The translations under genes and the position numbers were made by a program. From positions 1 to 41,260 of IMG/VR virus record IMGVR_UViG_3300046794_000282: a stretch of 41,260 nt of DNA; one strand, given 5' to 3'. The notes under the pieces are model-generated. The model was not told where the DNA came from, searched no databases, and saw only the letters and a list, made by a program, of their open reading frames with translations. This document shows, one piece after another, positions 14,913-23,173 of this stretch. This stretch comes from a virus. Numbering within the stretch: position 1 is the stretch's first letter; each line of letters begins with the position of its first letter.

Positions 14913-15206
14913 CTAAAACGGCAGGGGATTATCGTCCGGCGGCGGAACTGAAATGTCCAGGTCGTACCAGTCGAGGTCTTGGTCGCCAAGAGCCTCAGCA
15001 ATGCGCTGCGTTTGGAAGGGCGCATACGACAAGATTCGGTCATCGTCGGCTGCGACGAGCAGGACAGGCCTTGGAGTGAAGTAGGGTTGTAGGCGCGCCA
15101 GCAGCTGATCGCCTGCAGCGGTGCCGATATAGCTTGCGTCGACGAGTACGACGGCGAGGGAAATGCCGAGAGCTTCGGCGGTTGCGACTTTGAAGATCGT
15201 ACTCAA
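14913..15206 (-). CDS. Hypothetical protein in the position of lambda rex
   Basis: A 97-residue protein beginning at TTG (15206) with a good site AAGAGG that includes the stop of the repressor gene. It follows cI by only 9 bp on the same strand and ends before the OL-like sites, so it should be made together with the repressor in lysogens. The sequence has a hydrophobic beta-like segment (GISLAVVLVDASYIG), another (PVLLVAADDD) and an acidic, Pro-rich C-terminus. No family was recognised. In lambda, genes in this place (rexAB) exclude other phages; a similar role here is only suggested by position. Confidence 0.6.
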   Translation of the reverse strand: MSTIFKVATAEALGISLAVVLVDASYIGTAAGDQLLARLQPYFTPRPVLLVAADDDRILSYAPFQTQRIAEALGDQDLDWYDLDISVPPPDDNPLPF

Positions 15207-15215
15207 CAGGACCTC

Positions 15216-15962
15216 TTAGAAATGGCTGCTTTCGCGTAGCACCACGCGCCCCACGACCAGGCATTCGACACCGTCGCAAAGCTTCCGATGGTACTTGCGC
15301 TGGTCCTGGTGGTCGGAGCTGAGCCACCAGCGGCCGGCGTCGCGGATCATCCTCTTCACCACCGCCTCGCCCTCGTAATTGACCGCGTAGACCTTGCCGT
15401 CGACCGGTGTGGTTTCCAGTGTGTTCACCAGGATGACGTCGCTGTCGTACAGCGTCGGCTCCATGCTTTCACCCTTCACCCTCATGGCGATCAACTTCTC
15501 GGGGATATAGCCGTTCTTCCGCATCCAGTGCACGTTCACCGACAGTGCATTTTCCGGACCTTCTTCCGGCTCAGTCCTGAATCCGCGGATCCCAGCCGAA
15601 AGGCGCAGCGTGACCATCCGGACCTTCACGAAAGCGAGGTCGTCGGGATCGAACGACAGCGGAACAAGCTGGGCCGCGTTCACGCCGTATGGGGCCGGCT
15701 CTTGCTCGACGCGTAGCGGCTGGCCATCGGTGTGTTCGGTGTCCATCCAACCTGGCGGAAGCTCAAGCGCTTCTTCAACAGCGCGGCACGATGCTGTGCT
15801 GATCACGCGCGGGCGGCCAGTGATCGAGTTCGGTGAACGGTTCAGCCACTGGCTGACTTGCGAGGCGCTCTTCCCCGTCCTCTCGGAGAACTTGGTTGTC
15901 CCTTCGCATTGCTTGACCAGGGTCTGCAGATTCTCGGTGCGGATGTCGTCGATGGTCTTCAT
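15216..15962 (-). CDS. cI: CI-type phage repressor, HTH plus S24 peptidase
   Basis: A 248-residue repressor. The N-terminal third holds a helix-turn-helix (about 22-45, FSERTGKSASQVSQWLN). The C-terminal half is a LexA/CI S24 domain: cleavage site A123-G124 in LRLSAGIRG, catalytic Ser166 in VKGESMEP and Lys203 in EAVVKRMI. Spacing of Ser and Lys equals that of LexA. It should keep the prophage silent and self-cleave on RecA activation. The start at 15962 is preferred because a promoter (TTGCGA-17-TGTAAT) ends six bases before this ATG, giving a leaderless mRNA as for lambda PRM. An ATG six codons upstream (15980) overlaps that promoter. Confidence 0.93.
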   Translation of the reverse strand: MKTIDDIRTENLQTLVKQCEGTTKFSERTGKSASQVSQWLNRSPNSITGRPRVISTASCRAVEEALELPPGWMDTEHTDGQPLRVEQEPAPYGVNAAQLVPLSFDPDDLAFVKVRMVTLRLSAGIRGFRTEPEEGPENALSVNVHWMRKNGYIPEKLIAMRVKGESMEPTLYDSDVILVNTLETTPVDGKVYAVNYEGEAVVKRMIRDAGRWWLSSDHQDQRKYHRKLCDGVECLVVGRVVLRESSHF

Positions 15963-16046
15963 CCAGCTATTACATAGCATTCGGCTAAAAATCGCAAGCT
16001 AAATTTAGCCTTGCGCTTTATTTAGCCTTGGGCTAATCTACGGTAT
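15963..16046. promoter_or_regulatory. OR-like control region between cI and cro
   Basis: Operators of form TTAGC-N5-GCTAA: 15974-15988 (first base A), 16005-16019 (right half degenerate) and 16022-16036 (perfect 6-3-6 palindrome). GCTAAATTTAGC at 15998-16009 adds two more half-sites. The leftward promoter (PRM-like) is TTGCGA at 15997-15992 and TGTAAT at 15974-15969 with a 17-base spacer. A weaker rightward candidate has TTGCGC at 16011-16016 and TAATCT at 16034-16039, overlapped by the rightmost operator. The layout matches a lambda-type switch. Confidence 0.8.
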
Positions 16047-16289
16047 ATGAACCTACATCAATATCTCAGCGAACAACGCGGCCGCCTGACCGCACTGGCG
16101 AATGAGATCGGCGCGCACTACCCGGACGTGAGCCGTTGGGCCGCGGGTAAGCGCCCGATCCCAGTTGAGTATGGCGCCCCCATTGAGAAGGCGACCGGCG
16201 GCCTGGTCACTCGGCGGGATCTTTACCCGCCCGAGGTCTGGCAGCGAATGTGGCCGGAGCTCGTTGAGGCCGCCGCCGCGCCCAGCTAA
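16047..16289 (+). CDS. cro: Cro-like / YdaS-family transcriptional regulator
   Basis: An 80-residue protein divergent from cI. A helix-turn-helix covers about residues 14-35 ([21 protein letters not shown]), followed by [18 protein letters not shown] and [15 protein letters not shown]. This is the signature of YdaS/Cro-type proteins that start the lytic programme. No Shine-Dalgarno sequence precedes the ATG, and the nearest -10-like box would put transcription at or next to it, so this mRNA too may be leaderless. Confidence 0.88.
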   Translation: MNLHQYLSEQRGRLTALANEIGAHYPDVSRWAAGKRPIPVEYGAPIEKATGGLVTRRDLYPPEVWQRMWPELVEAAAAPS

Positions 16290-16370
16290 CCCTCTCTGAT
16301 TCTATCGAACGCCGACCGGTCCGCCGCTCGGTGCAGGGACTTCTTTTGCCTAAATTCTGCGAGCACGCCC

Positions 16371-16478
16371 ATGAAGACCATCATCAAGCGCATCGTCATC
16401 AACCTGTATTGCTGCGACCTCGTCAGCAGCATGACCGTCGCCCGCGTGTTCGCGCGCCTCAACCTGAAGAAGGCCTGA
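16371..16478 (+). CDS. Small basic protein, 35 aa
   Basis: A short frame starting [15 protein letters not shown] and ending RLNLKKA, between cro and the ParB-like gene; its stop is 2 bp before the next ATG. It is basic and amphipathic. Small proteins of this general look are common just after cro in betaproteobacterial phages, which is why it is kept despite its size and weak ribosome binding site. Function unknown. Confidence 0.5.
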   Translation: MKTIIKRIVINLYCCDLVSSMTVARVFARLNLKKA

Positions 16479-16480
16479 CC

Positions 16481-17644
16481 ATGGCGCTCGACGACACCAC
16501 AGTGGCGCTGGCGCTGCACCCGCTCTGCACTCTTTTCCCGCGCCTGACCGGCGCCGAGTTCGATGCGCTGAAGGCGGACATCCTCGCGAATGGTCAGCGC
16601 GAGCCCATCGTGGTGCACGAGGGCCTGGTGCTGGACGGCGGCAACCGCTACCAGGCATGTATCGATGCCGGCATCGAGCCGCTGCTGAAGGAGTTCGCCG
16701 GCGTCGACCCGGTTGCATACGTCCTGTCTGCGAACCTTCACCGCCGCCACCTTACGCCCGGCCAGCAGGCCGCCATCGTCGCCAGCGCCCAGGACTGGAC
16801 GCGCGCGCGCGGTGCTGGCGGCGACCGCAAGAGCGATCAAACGGCAACGTTGCCGCTTGATTCCGTTGCCGACCGCGCCGCCCAGTCCGGCGCCAGCGAA
16901 CGCACCCAGCGTATGGCGGACAAGGTCGCCAAGGCGTCTCCGGAGCTGGCGCGCCAGGTGGCGCATGGCGACATCAGCCTGCCGAAGGCGCTGGAGCAGC
17001 TTGCGCCGCGCGCGCCGGCCGCTGTTGCCGAGGATGACCACGACGACCTGTGCGACCAAGCCTTGCAGGTGGTGCTGAAAACCCGCCGCGCCTCGATCTC
17101 CCTGATCCAACGCCACCTCCGCATCGGCTACAACCGCGCAGCCCGCCTGCTCGAGCAGATGGAGAAGCGTGGCGTGGTGTCCCCGATGCAATCGAACGGC
17201 AACCGCGACATCTTGGCACCGACGGGCGTGCTGGCGCCGGTGGTGGATGGGTCGACCGTGCCAGCCGAAGAAGCGCCAGCTGACGACGTCGTTGATCTCG
17301 ACCCGGCGGTGCATGGTGGCGACGCTGCACCGACAGGCGGCGAAGACGAGCCATTCGATCAGCTGCTGGCCGACTTCCACGCGCTGCGGGCCGTGAACGC
17401 CGCGCTCGAGCAGCGTATTGCGGTGCTGACCGGCGACGACCTTGCCGCCCAAGTCGACCAGCTGGCGCTGAAATGCGCCCAGTTCGACAGCCTGGCCGCC
17501 ACGCGCTTCAACGAGATCGCCGAACTCAGGGCCATGGTCGAGCGCCAGCGCAGCTTCCTCGACGGCCTGCGTCGCGCCGCCGGCCTGCCGAAGGGCGGTG
17601 ACCTGGCTGCCTGGATCAAGCACGCCGCGCAGAGGGCAGCATGA
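16481..17644 (+). CDS. ParB-like nuclease-fold protein fused to an FtsK-gamma DNA-binding domain
   Basis: Read from 16481 the protein has 387 residues; a longer frame from 16331 covers the 35-aa gene and is rejected. Residues 11-90 form a ParB/Srx N-terminal domain ([32 protein letters not shown]). A helical linker with [10 protein letters not shown] follows. Residues about 188-246 match the FtsK gamma winged helix closely: [19 protein letters not shown] then [20 protein letters not shown]. In host FtsK this domain reads KOPS signals and activates XerD. A coiled coil follows at about 292-360. No motor domain is present. It likely binds DNA in replication or partitioning. It is the first large gene of the early operon and overlaps the helicase by four bases. 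Confidence 0.85.
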   Translation: MALDDTTVALALHPLCTLFPRLTGAEFDALKADILANGQREPIVVHEGLVLDGGNRYQACIDAGIEPLLKEFAGVDPVAYVLSANLHRRHLTPGQQAAIVASAQDWTRARGAGGDRKSDQTATLPLDSVADRAAQSGASERTQRMADKVAKASPELARQVAHGDISLPKALEQLAPRAPAAVAEDDHDDLCDQALQVVLKTRRASISLIQRHLRIGYNRAARLLEQMEKRGVVSPMQSNGNRDILAPTGVLAPVVDGSTVPAEEAPADDVVDLDPAVHGGDAAPTGGEDEPFDQLLADFHALRAVNAALEQRIAVLTGDDLAAQVDQLALKCAQFDSLAATRFNEIAELRAMVERQRSFLDGLRRAAGLPKGGDLAAWIKHAAQRAA

Positions 17645-19140
17645 CCGCCGAGAAGATCACCCTTCGGCCGTACCAACTGGACAGCGTCGAGGGTCTGCGT
17701 GCGCTGCTGCGCGCCGGCAAGCGCAACGTCATCCTCTCAGTGCCTACCGGCGGCGGCAAGACCGTCATCGGATCGCACCTCGTGGCCGAGTGCTACGGGA
17801 AGCCCGGCCGCCGAGCTGTCTTCGTCGCCGACCGCATCGCGCTGATCGAGCAGACCAGCGCCACCTTCGACAAGTACGGGATTCCGCATGGCGTGATCCA
17901 GGGCGACCATCCGCGCTTTCAGCCTTGGGAGCGCATCCAGGTGGCCAGCATCCAGACGCTCACGAAACGAGGCTGGCCGGACGCGGACCTCATCATCGTC
18001 GACGAATGCCACACCATGATGAAGACCGTTACCGACCGCATCAAGGGCCGGGATACGGTCGTCATCGGCCTGAGCGCCACCCCGATGACGAAGGGGCTGG
18101 GCAAGCTGTACGACGGCATCGTGACGACGATCACCACCAACGAGCTGATCGCTGGGCCGACGCTTGTAGACGGCACGCGCGACCAGCCGTACCTGGTGCC
18201 GTTCCGCGTGTACTCCGCCAGCGAGCCGGACATGAGCGGCGCCAAGACGGTGGCGGGCGAATGGACCGAGAACGAGGCCGCATCGCGGGCGATCCCCATC
18301 GTCGGCGATTGCGTCGCCGAGTATCTGCGCTACGGCCAGGACAAGAAGTTCATCGCCTTCGGCTGCAACGTGGCGCACTGCGAGGAAATGCAGCGCCAGT
18401 TCGCCGCCGCCGGCGTCATCACCGACATGTACACCTACCGCACGGACGACGATGCGCGCACGGCGCTTGTGGAGGAGTTCCGCAAGCCGGACAGCGCCGT
18501 GCGCGGCCTGATCAGCGTCAGCGCCCTCAGCAAGGGTTTCGACGTGTCCGACGTCGAAGTGATCATTATGGCGCGCCCGCTCAAGTCCAGTCTGGCCGAG
18601 CACATTCAGATCCTGGGCCGCGGCCTGCGTATCCACCCCGGCAAGACCGAATGCATCGTTCTCGACCACAGCGGCAACTGCGCACGGTTCTGGGGCCCGA
18701 TGCAGTCCTTCCTCGCGAAGGGTGTCACCGAGCTGGATGACGGTACCCGGAAGCCGCGCGCGCCGGCGCCCGAGTTCGAGCAGAAGCCGGCGAAGTGCCC
18801 GAACTGCTCTTGCGTCCACACCCCGCTGCCAGCGTGCCCGTCGTGCGGCCACATGTACAAGAAGCGCCCGGCGATCGAGCACAAGCCCGGTTCGCTGCAT
18901 GAGGTCACCGGCCAGACCGACAGCGGCCCGACCAAGCAGGAAAAGCAAGAGTTCTACGCCCAGCTGCAGTACATCGCAGCCGAGAAGGGGCGCAAGCCGG
19001 GCTGGGTCTCGCACAAGTACAAGGAGAAGTTCGGCACTTGGCCGAACTACCACGACGTGCCGCCGATGGCGCCGTCGACCGCCGTTCTCAAGTGGGTGAA
19101 ATCCCGCGAGATCGCGTTTGCAAAGAGTAAGCGGACATGA
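17641..19140 (+). CDS. SF2 DNA helicase (DEAD/DEAH, ResIII-like)
   Basis: A 499-residue ATP-dependent helicase. Motif I PTGGGKT is at 35-41, motif II DECH at 121-124, motif III GLSATP near 142-147 and motif [14 protein letters not shown] near 328. A zinc ribbon CPNC...CPSC follows at about 388-405, then a C-terminal helical domain. This architecture is typical of phage replication helicases, probably loading at the origin or restarting forks. It overlaps the ParB-like gene and the primase by four bases each. Confidence 0.92.
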   Translation: MTAEKITLRPYQLDSVEGLRALLRAGKRNVILSVPTGGGKTVIGSHLVAECYGKPGRRAVFVADRIALIEQTSATFDKYGIPHGVIQGDHPRFQPWERIQVASIQTLTKRGWPDADLIIVDECHTMMKTVTDRIKGRDTVVIGLSATPMTKGLGKLYDGIVTTITTNELIAGPTLVDGTRDQPYLVPFRVYSASEPDMSGAKTVAGEWTENEAASRAIPIVGDCVAEYLRYGQDKKFIAFGCNVAHCEEMQRQFAAAGVITDMYTYRTDDDARTALVEEFRKPDSAVRGLISVSALSKGFDVSDVEVIIMARPLKSSLAEHIQILGRGLRIHPGKTECIVLDHSGNCARFWGPMQSFLAKGVTELDDGTRKPRAPAPEFEQKPAKCPNCSCVHTPLPACPSCGHMYKKRPAIEHKPGSLHEVTGQTDSGPTKQEKQEFYAQLQYIAAEKGRKPGWVSHKYKEKFGTWPNYHDVPPMAPSTAVLKWVKSREIAFAKSKRT

Positions 19141-20093
19141 GCACGTTCCACCAATTCGTCGAGGCCAACGGCATCATCGTGCCCGACACGTTCACGCCCG
19201 GCCGCTGGATCCGCTGCCGCACCACCAGCCACCCGCGCAAGAAGAACGGCAGCATCAAGCTGGCGGACGACGGCCAGGTGGGCTGGTGCCAGGATTATGC
19301 GGTCCACACTGAGCCGCTGACCTGGCGCGCGGGCGACGGCGCTGCGCTGGCGGCGCCAATCGACCGCGCAGAGATCGCCCGGCGCCAGGCTGAGCGGCGC
19401 GCGGCACTCGTCCGCGCCACCCATGAGGCACGAGCCTTTTACGCCGCGTGCGCGCCGCTGCGCGACGGCCATCCGTACCTGGCCGACAAGGGCCTGGGCG
19501 TGGCCGGCTGCCGTGGCCTGCGCGTCGATGCCGCCGGCTGGCTGGTGATCCCGATGCTCTACAACGGCAAAGTCCTGAGCCTGCAGCGCATTTCACCTGC
19601 CGGCGAGAAGAAATTCCACTACGGCGCGACGACCAAGTACGCCTACTACACCATCGAGCGCCCGCGCGCCAGCTTGACGATCCTCGTCGAGGGCTTTGTC
19701 ACCGGCCTGACGGTCTTCAACGCCGTCCCAAACAGCCGCGTCATCGTCGGTTTCAATGCCGGCAACCTGGCGCTGGTCGCCGAGCGCATGGAGCGCGCGG
19801 GGATGGCTGTCGTCTGCGCCGACAACGACCACGAAACCGAAGAGCGGATCGGCCGCAATCCCGGCCTGGACGCCGCGCGCGCCGCCGCCGAGGTGCTGGG
19901 CGTGGGCGTCGCCTTCCCGAAGTGCGAGGGCACCGACTGGAATGACTACGTGATGGAGCAGATGGAGCTGGCGCACGCCGGCCAGTCCTTCAGCTTCGTC
20001 CGCAAACGCACGGCGGTGCAGATCCAGTCCGCCGTGTTCGCCGACGTGAAGCTGAAGGTGATGCGCGAGGCGCGGCTGATGCGCGCGAAGTAG
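19137..20093 (+). CDS. Toprim-domain primase-like protein
   Basis: A 318-residue protein. The N-terminus has a short region with GRWIRCRTTSHPRKKNGS, similar to the P4-type primase N-terminal region but without a clear Cys4 zinc motif. Toprim motifs follow: LTILVEGFVTGLTV (catalytic Glu) and AVVCADNDHE (DxD), then the helical NPGLDAARAAAEVLG. It should make primers for phage DNA synthesis. The usual fused helicase is absent; the separate SF2 helicase just upstream may take that role. Confidence 0.85.
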   Translation: MSTFHQFVEANGIIVPDTFTPGRWIRCRTTSHPRKKNGSIKLADDGQVGWCQDYAVHTEPLTWRAGDGAALAAPIDRAEIARRQAERRAALVRATHEARAFYAACAPLRDGHPYLADKGLGVAGCRGLRVDAAGWLVIPMLYNGKVLSLQRISPAGEKKFHYGATTKYAYYTIERPRASLTILVEGFVTGLTVFNAVPNSRVIVGFNAGNLALVAERMERAGMAVVCADNDHETEERIGRNPGLDAARAAAEVLGVGVAFPKCEGTDWNDYVMEQMELAHAGQSFSFVRKRTAVQIQSAVFADVKLKVMREARLMRAK

Positions 20094-20474
20094 CGCCAGC
20101 ACCAGGTGGAGCGGACGACACCTCAAAAAACGTGCAGGGGCTTGAAATCGGCCCACACCGCGAAAAGACCGGCCGCACCGCCGAACACCAGGGCACAGCG
20201 AGAACAAGGCGCAGAGGGGGCCTTGCCGAGGCCTGAGAGCACAGGCCGGAGCGAACAGAGGTACAGAGTTGGAAGGCTTGGCCGATGTGGCTGGCGCATT
20301 CAAACGAGTGCGCCAGCCAGATGGGCAGAGGGGGCGGCCTGGGCGAGCCGTAGCGGGATTGACCACCCGTGAATACGTCACTTTCGATAGCAGTTTTTGC
20401 TGAATTTTGCTCAGGGGCCGGGAACATCAACCCCCTACATCAACAAGGCCGAGGGGTCCAACCAACCCCTCTAA
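20094..20474. other. Hairpin-rich non-coding gap after the primase (candidate origin or structured RNA)
   Basis: No credible gene is seen in these 381 bp. Stems include TGGCTGGCGCA/TGCGCCAGCCA at 20288-20319 (11 bp, perfect), GGCCTG/CAGGCC at 20230-20247, a competing GGCCT/AGGCC pair just upstream, and GAGGGGT/ACCCCTC at 20451-20471 directly before the next gene. The middle is purine-rich. It lies beside helicase and primase genes, so an origin or a leader RNA is plausible. Confidence 0.5.
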
Positions 20475-20687
20475 ATGACAACTATGGCTGAACGAAAAGT
20501 GAAAGAAAACATGCGCGCGCTGCCACACAAGATCGAGATGCGCCTGGCCGCGCTGGTGCAGCTGGGCGACTTCGACCAGAACGACGTAACGCACTGCCGC
20601 CGCACCTACTGGGGCGCGCGCCACGACTGGCACACGATCCTCGTGGACTGCTACGACCGGGCCGTGCAGCGTCAGGGCCAGCACTGA
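20475..20687 (+). CDS. Hypothetical protein, 70 aa
   Basis: A small protein with many Arg, His and Asp (MRLAALVQLGDFDQNDVTHCRRTYWG). No ribosome binding site is visible before ATG 20475 or the in-frame ATG 20484; a GAGGGGT/ACCCCTC hairpin ends four bases before the start, which might control it. No family was recognised. It is in the early operon, before the gene at 20732. Confidence 0.55.
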   Translation: MTTMAERKVKENMRALPHKIEMRLAALVQLGDFDQNDVTHCRRTYWGARHDWHTILVDCYDRAVQRQGQH

Positions 20688-20731
20688 TTTCGCGCGCGAG
20701 CGCACTGACTACGATAAGGAGAACCTAGAAG

Positions 20732-20992
20732 ATGAACTGCCCTGATTACACCGAATTCGACCAGGCCTTACTGCAAATGATCTCCGAAGGATGGAGCACT
20801 ATGGCGCAGCTGGAGACGAACAGCAAACTGCGGGCACTGGCCGAACCTCATCGCGTCAAGCAAGGCCTATGGGGAGTGCCAACGCCAACCTTCCGCGTTA
20901 TTGATCGGCGCCTGCAAGCCCTGCGCAAACGTGGCCAGATCCGCTACGACGGGAAGGCTTGGGCACGCGTCGACAAAATGGGAGCAGTATGA
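20732..20992 (+). CDS. Hypothetical protein, winged-helix-like, 86 aa
   Basis: Start supported by AAGGAG upstream. The pattern ALLQMISEGWSTMAQL ... FRVIDRRLQALRKRGQIRYDGKAW looks like a small winged-helix domain with a terminal beta-hairpin. Proteins like this precede ninG in several lambdoid early operons. The role may be DNA binding in replication or recombination. The stop overlaps the ninG start as ATGA. Confidence 0.62.
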   Translation: MNCPDYTEFDQALLQMISEGWSTMAQLETNSKLRALAEPHRVKQGLWGVPTPTFRVIDRRLQALRKRGQIRYDGKAWARVDKMGAV

Positions 20993-21657
20993 AGCGATCG
21001 CCGATCACGCGCAAAACGCCGATGCCGCGCACCTGCATGAAAGCGAAGGCGCCAACTGCTGGCGCTGGCCAGCTGCGCCTTGCTGCTGTCCAGCGCCAGG
21101 CCCGGCAGCGGAAGTGCGCGGTCAAGGGCTGCGGCAACCGCTTTCAGCCACGGAACCTGTCGCACAAGGTCTGCGGCACCGGCTGCGCGGCCGTGTTCGC
21201 GGTCACCCAGCGCAAGCGCCTGGACGCCAAGCAGACCAGGGAGCGCAAGCTGGCGCTAAAAACCCTGCCTGACTGGACCAAGGACGTGCAACGCGTCTTC
21301 AACGCCTACATCCGCGCGCGCGACCACGCCCAGACGTGCATCTGCTGCGGCCGCACGTCGAGCAAGCAGTTCCTGACGGGCTCGAATTGGGACGCCGGCC
21401 ATTACCGAAGCACGGGCAGTGCGCCGCACCTGCGCTTTGACGAGCGCAACGTACATCGCCAGCTGGCCCAGTGTAACCGTCATGGCGCTGGTCGCGCGGT
21501 CGATTACCGCCGGGGCCTGATCGCACGGATTGGCCTTGCGGCTGTCGAAGCGCTCGAAGCCGACCAGGCCCCGCGCCACTACACCATTGACGATTTGAAG
21601 CGCCTGAAGGCCGAATACTCGGCCAAACTGCGCGCACTGAAGGGGAAGGCACCGTGA
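20989..21657 (+). CDS. ninG: NinG-like recombination protein
   Basis: A 222-residue protein from ATG 20989, which has GGAG at a good distance; the frame is open further upstream but that would overlap the previous gene. It starts with basic KRSPITRKTPMPR. A Cys cluster (CAVKGCGNRF, SHKVCGTGC) comes next, then an HNH-like zinc region: CICCGR, NWDAGHY, HLRFDERNVHRQ, CNRH. This is the pattern of lambda NinG, which supports recombination together with NinB. It is directly followed by the Q-like gene, as in lambda. Confidence 0.9.
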   Translation: MKRSPITRKTPMPRTCMKAKAPTAGAGQLRLAAVQRQARQRKCAVKGCGNRFQPRNLSHKVCGTGCAAVFAVTQRKRLDAKQTRERKLALKTLPDWTKDVQRVFNAYIRARDHAQTCICCGRTSSKQFLTGSNWDAGHYRSTGSAPHLRFDERNVHRQLAQCNRHGAGRAVDYRRGLIARIGLAAVEALEADQAPRHYTIDDLKRLKAEYSAKLRALKGKAP

Positions 21658-22157
21658 ACGCCGAACGCACGAAAATCACGTTGAACTGGCGACCGGCTGG
21701 CGCGCCAGCCCAGCGCCTGGACGACTTCGAGGAAGTAGGGGGCGAGGTCACGCAGCGTCAGGAACGCCGCCAGCGGATCGAGGTGGTCCCGGAGCGATGC
21801 AGCATCGGTCGCCGCCTGGAGAACTGGGGCGCCTGGGCCAACATGGACGACCGGGGTGGCCGTGGCGGCAATGACTGCATGACCGGGGTCATCTGCGAGA
21901 GCATGCGTCGCCACGCGGTCGGCGAGCTGCACCCGGCAGCACCCGTCAACGATCGCATCGACGTGCCGGACGCTGAGCGCATCAATCGTGGCATCACCAA
22001 GATCGACGAGGCGCACCGATGGGTTTTGCACTGGACCTATGTCGTGTGTGCGAAGCCGTGGGGCGTGGCCGGGGCATGCGGCTTCTCGACCCGCGAGTAT
22101 CCTACTCGGCTGGCCAATGCTCAGCGTGCCATAGAAATTGTCGCTTCTAAATCTTAA
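21654..22157 (+). CDS. Q-like late antiterminator
   Basis: A 167-residue protein starting at GTG 21654, overlapping the NinG stop by four bases. The middle has RRLENWGAWANMDDRGG and the end has EAHRWVLHWTYV, REYPTRLANAQRAIE, which resembles phage antitermination Q proteins of the PF06530 type (LENW...YRWVL). Its place as the last early gene and the terminator directly after it agree with a Q role in late gene expression. Sequence similarity alone is moderate. Confidence 0.68.
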   Translation: MNAERTKITLNWRPAGAPAQRLDDFEEVGGEVTQRQERRQRIEVVPERCSIGRRLENWGAWANMDDRGGRGGNDCMTGVICESMRRHAVGELHPAAPVNDRIDVPDAERINRGITKIDEAHRWVLHWTYVVCAKPWGVAGACGFSTREYPTRLANAQRAIEIVASKS

Positions 22158-22158
22158 A

Positions 22159-22194
22159 AAAAAACCACAGGACACCGCGTTCCTATGGTTTTTT
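22159..22194 (+). terminator. Bidirectional terminator after the early operon
   Basis: AAAAAACCACAGG (22159-22171) pairs with CCTATGGTTTTTT (22182-22194) with one mismatch; the loop is 10 bases. T runs are present on both strands, so it ends the early rightward operon and the leftward toxin gene. Confidence 0.85.
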
Positions 22195-22215
22195 CTCATC
22201 ACTGCTGAACTCACG

Positions 22216-22488
22216 CTACTTCATGCGATCCCAGATTTTGTACACATCACCATCGTTACGCGCCCCGATCACCAAAATCGAAACGGTATCATTCTCGACA
22301 GAGTACACAACCCGATACTCCCCGACATCTACGCGGCGCTCCCCCTTCTCCGCACCTTTTAGTTCGGCGCTGTCATGAGGATAAGGCTCTTTCAGAAGGC
22401 CCAAGATCGTGTTACCGATCTGTTTGTACTGCTTTGCTTGCAGGTCGCTCAAAAACTTATGTGCCTGCTTCGTGATTTCCAGCTTCAT
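22216..22488 (-). CDS. relE: RelE/ParE-family toxin
   Basis: A 90-residue protein from ATG 22488, preceded by AAGGAAA; a TTG nine bases earlier is less likely. The sequence follows the RelE pattern: MKLEITKQAHKFLSDLQ, SAELKG, RRVDVGEYRVVYSV, ISILV-like VSILVIGARNDGDVYK. RelE toxins cut mRNA at the ribosome. It overlaps the antitoxin gene by 32 bp. The DNA is visibly more AT-rich than the phage core, consistent with transfer. Confidence 0.9.
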   Translation of the reverse strand: MKLEITKQAHKFLSDLQAKQYKQIGNTILGLLKEPYPHDSAELKGAEKGERRVDVGEYRVVYSVENDTVSILVIGARNDGDVYKIWDRMK

Positions 22489-22765
22489 TATTGTCAATTT
22501 CCTTATCTAAATTGCTAAGGAATGCATTGACGGTATCTGGACCCACAAATCCTTCTTTGCGAGCAAGCTCAGCTTTGGCTAACCAAAGCTGATCATCAAG
22601 TTCTTGAATGCGTTGTGACATAGCCTCGAAATGAGAACGCGACACAACGTAAGCAGTGAGCCGGTCATGCTTCGTAATCCCAACCGGTTTCCCCAATGCT
22701 TCATCCAACAACTCACCAAAACGCATCTTTGCATCCTTCGCACTAAAAGTGGTCAGGGTCTGCAT
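22457..22765 (-). CDS. Phd/YefM-family antitoxin
   Basis: A 102-residue antitoxin upstream of relE. The N-terminal fold QTLTTFSAKDAKMRFGELLD ... GITKHDRLTAYVVSRSHFEAM is the Phd/YefM DNA-binding domain; the C-terminal acidic helix neutralises the toxin. GGAG lies eight bases before the ATG. The pair would be autorepressed by its complex. Low GC like relE. Confidence 0.9.
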   Translation of the reverse strand: MQTLTTFSAKDAKMRFGELLDEALGKPVGITKHDRLTAYVVSRSHFEAMSQRIQELDDQLWLAKAELARKEGFVGPDTVNAFLSNLDKEIDNNEAGNHEAGT

Positions 22766-23173
22766 AACCTAAGCTCCAGTTCGGTCGCCATTCTCGTGAA
22801 CGACAAATATAGTTTTAATCCGGACACACTATGGCTCCAACATTCGCCATCCCCTAGTGTGCCGGTCCGGTCGGTTTCTATCCGACGAAGCACATTATAG
22901 GCACAATGCACAAAATAGTCAAACTGGTCCAAAATGACCATTTTTTGTTGCTTTGAAGATACGTGCGAGAGAAAGCTTGACAGATGGAAATCTCAGTAGT
23001 ACATTCCACAGGTAAACATTTTCCGATCGGACAGAAGTGGGTTCCCAGTGGGAGCCCTTCGCACGTCTGGATAATTACTAAAGCGCGACGATTGAGTAAT
23101 TCGCTCGTTGATGCAAGAAAAAGCCCGCCAAATCTGGCGGGCTTCTTCGTTTACTGCAAAGTGAGCTCTGGCG
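22766..23173. other. Gap between the two accessory units
   Basis: These 408 bp contain the Phd/RelE promoter side (22770-22940, AT-rich with several short inverted repeats such as GGTCCAAAATGACC) and a terminator at 23121-23144. An open frame at 22984-23211 runs through the terminator and is not believed. No other gene was seen. Confidence 0.5.
23121..23144 (-). terminator. Leftward terminator of the 62-aa gene
   Basis: Perfect 10-bp stem AAGCCCGCCA/TGGCGGGCTT with loop AATC; the minus strand continues with TTT after the stem. It is about 30 bp after the stop of the gene at 23174. Confidence 0.8.

Noticed and set aside
16286-17623. 445-codon minus-strand frame opposite the ParB-like gene
   Set aside because: Antisense shadow; the plus-strand product has two clear domains.
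20106-20372. 88-codon plus-strand frame in the gap after the primase
   Set aside because: Starts at GTG without a ribosome binding site, composition is low-complexity Arg/Ala/Gly, and it runs through strong hairpins.
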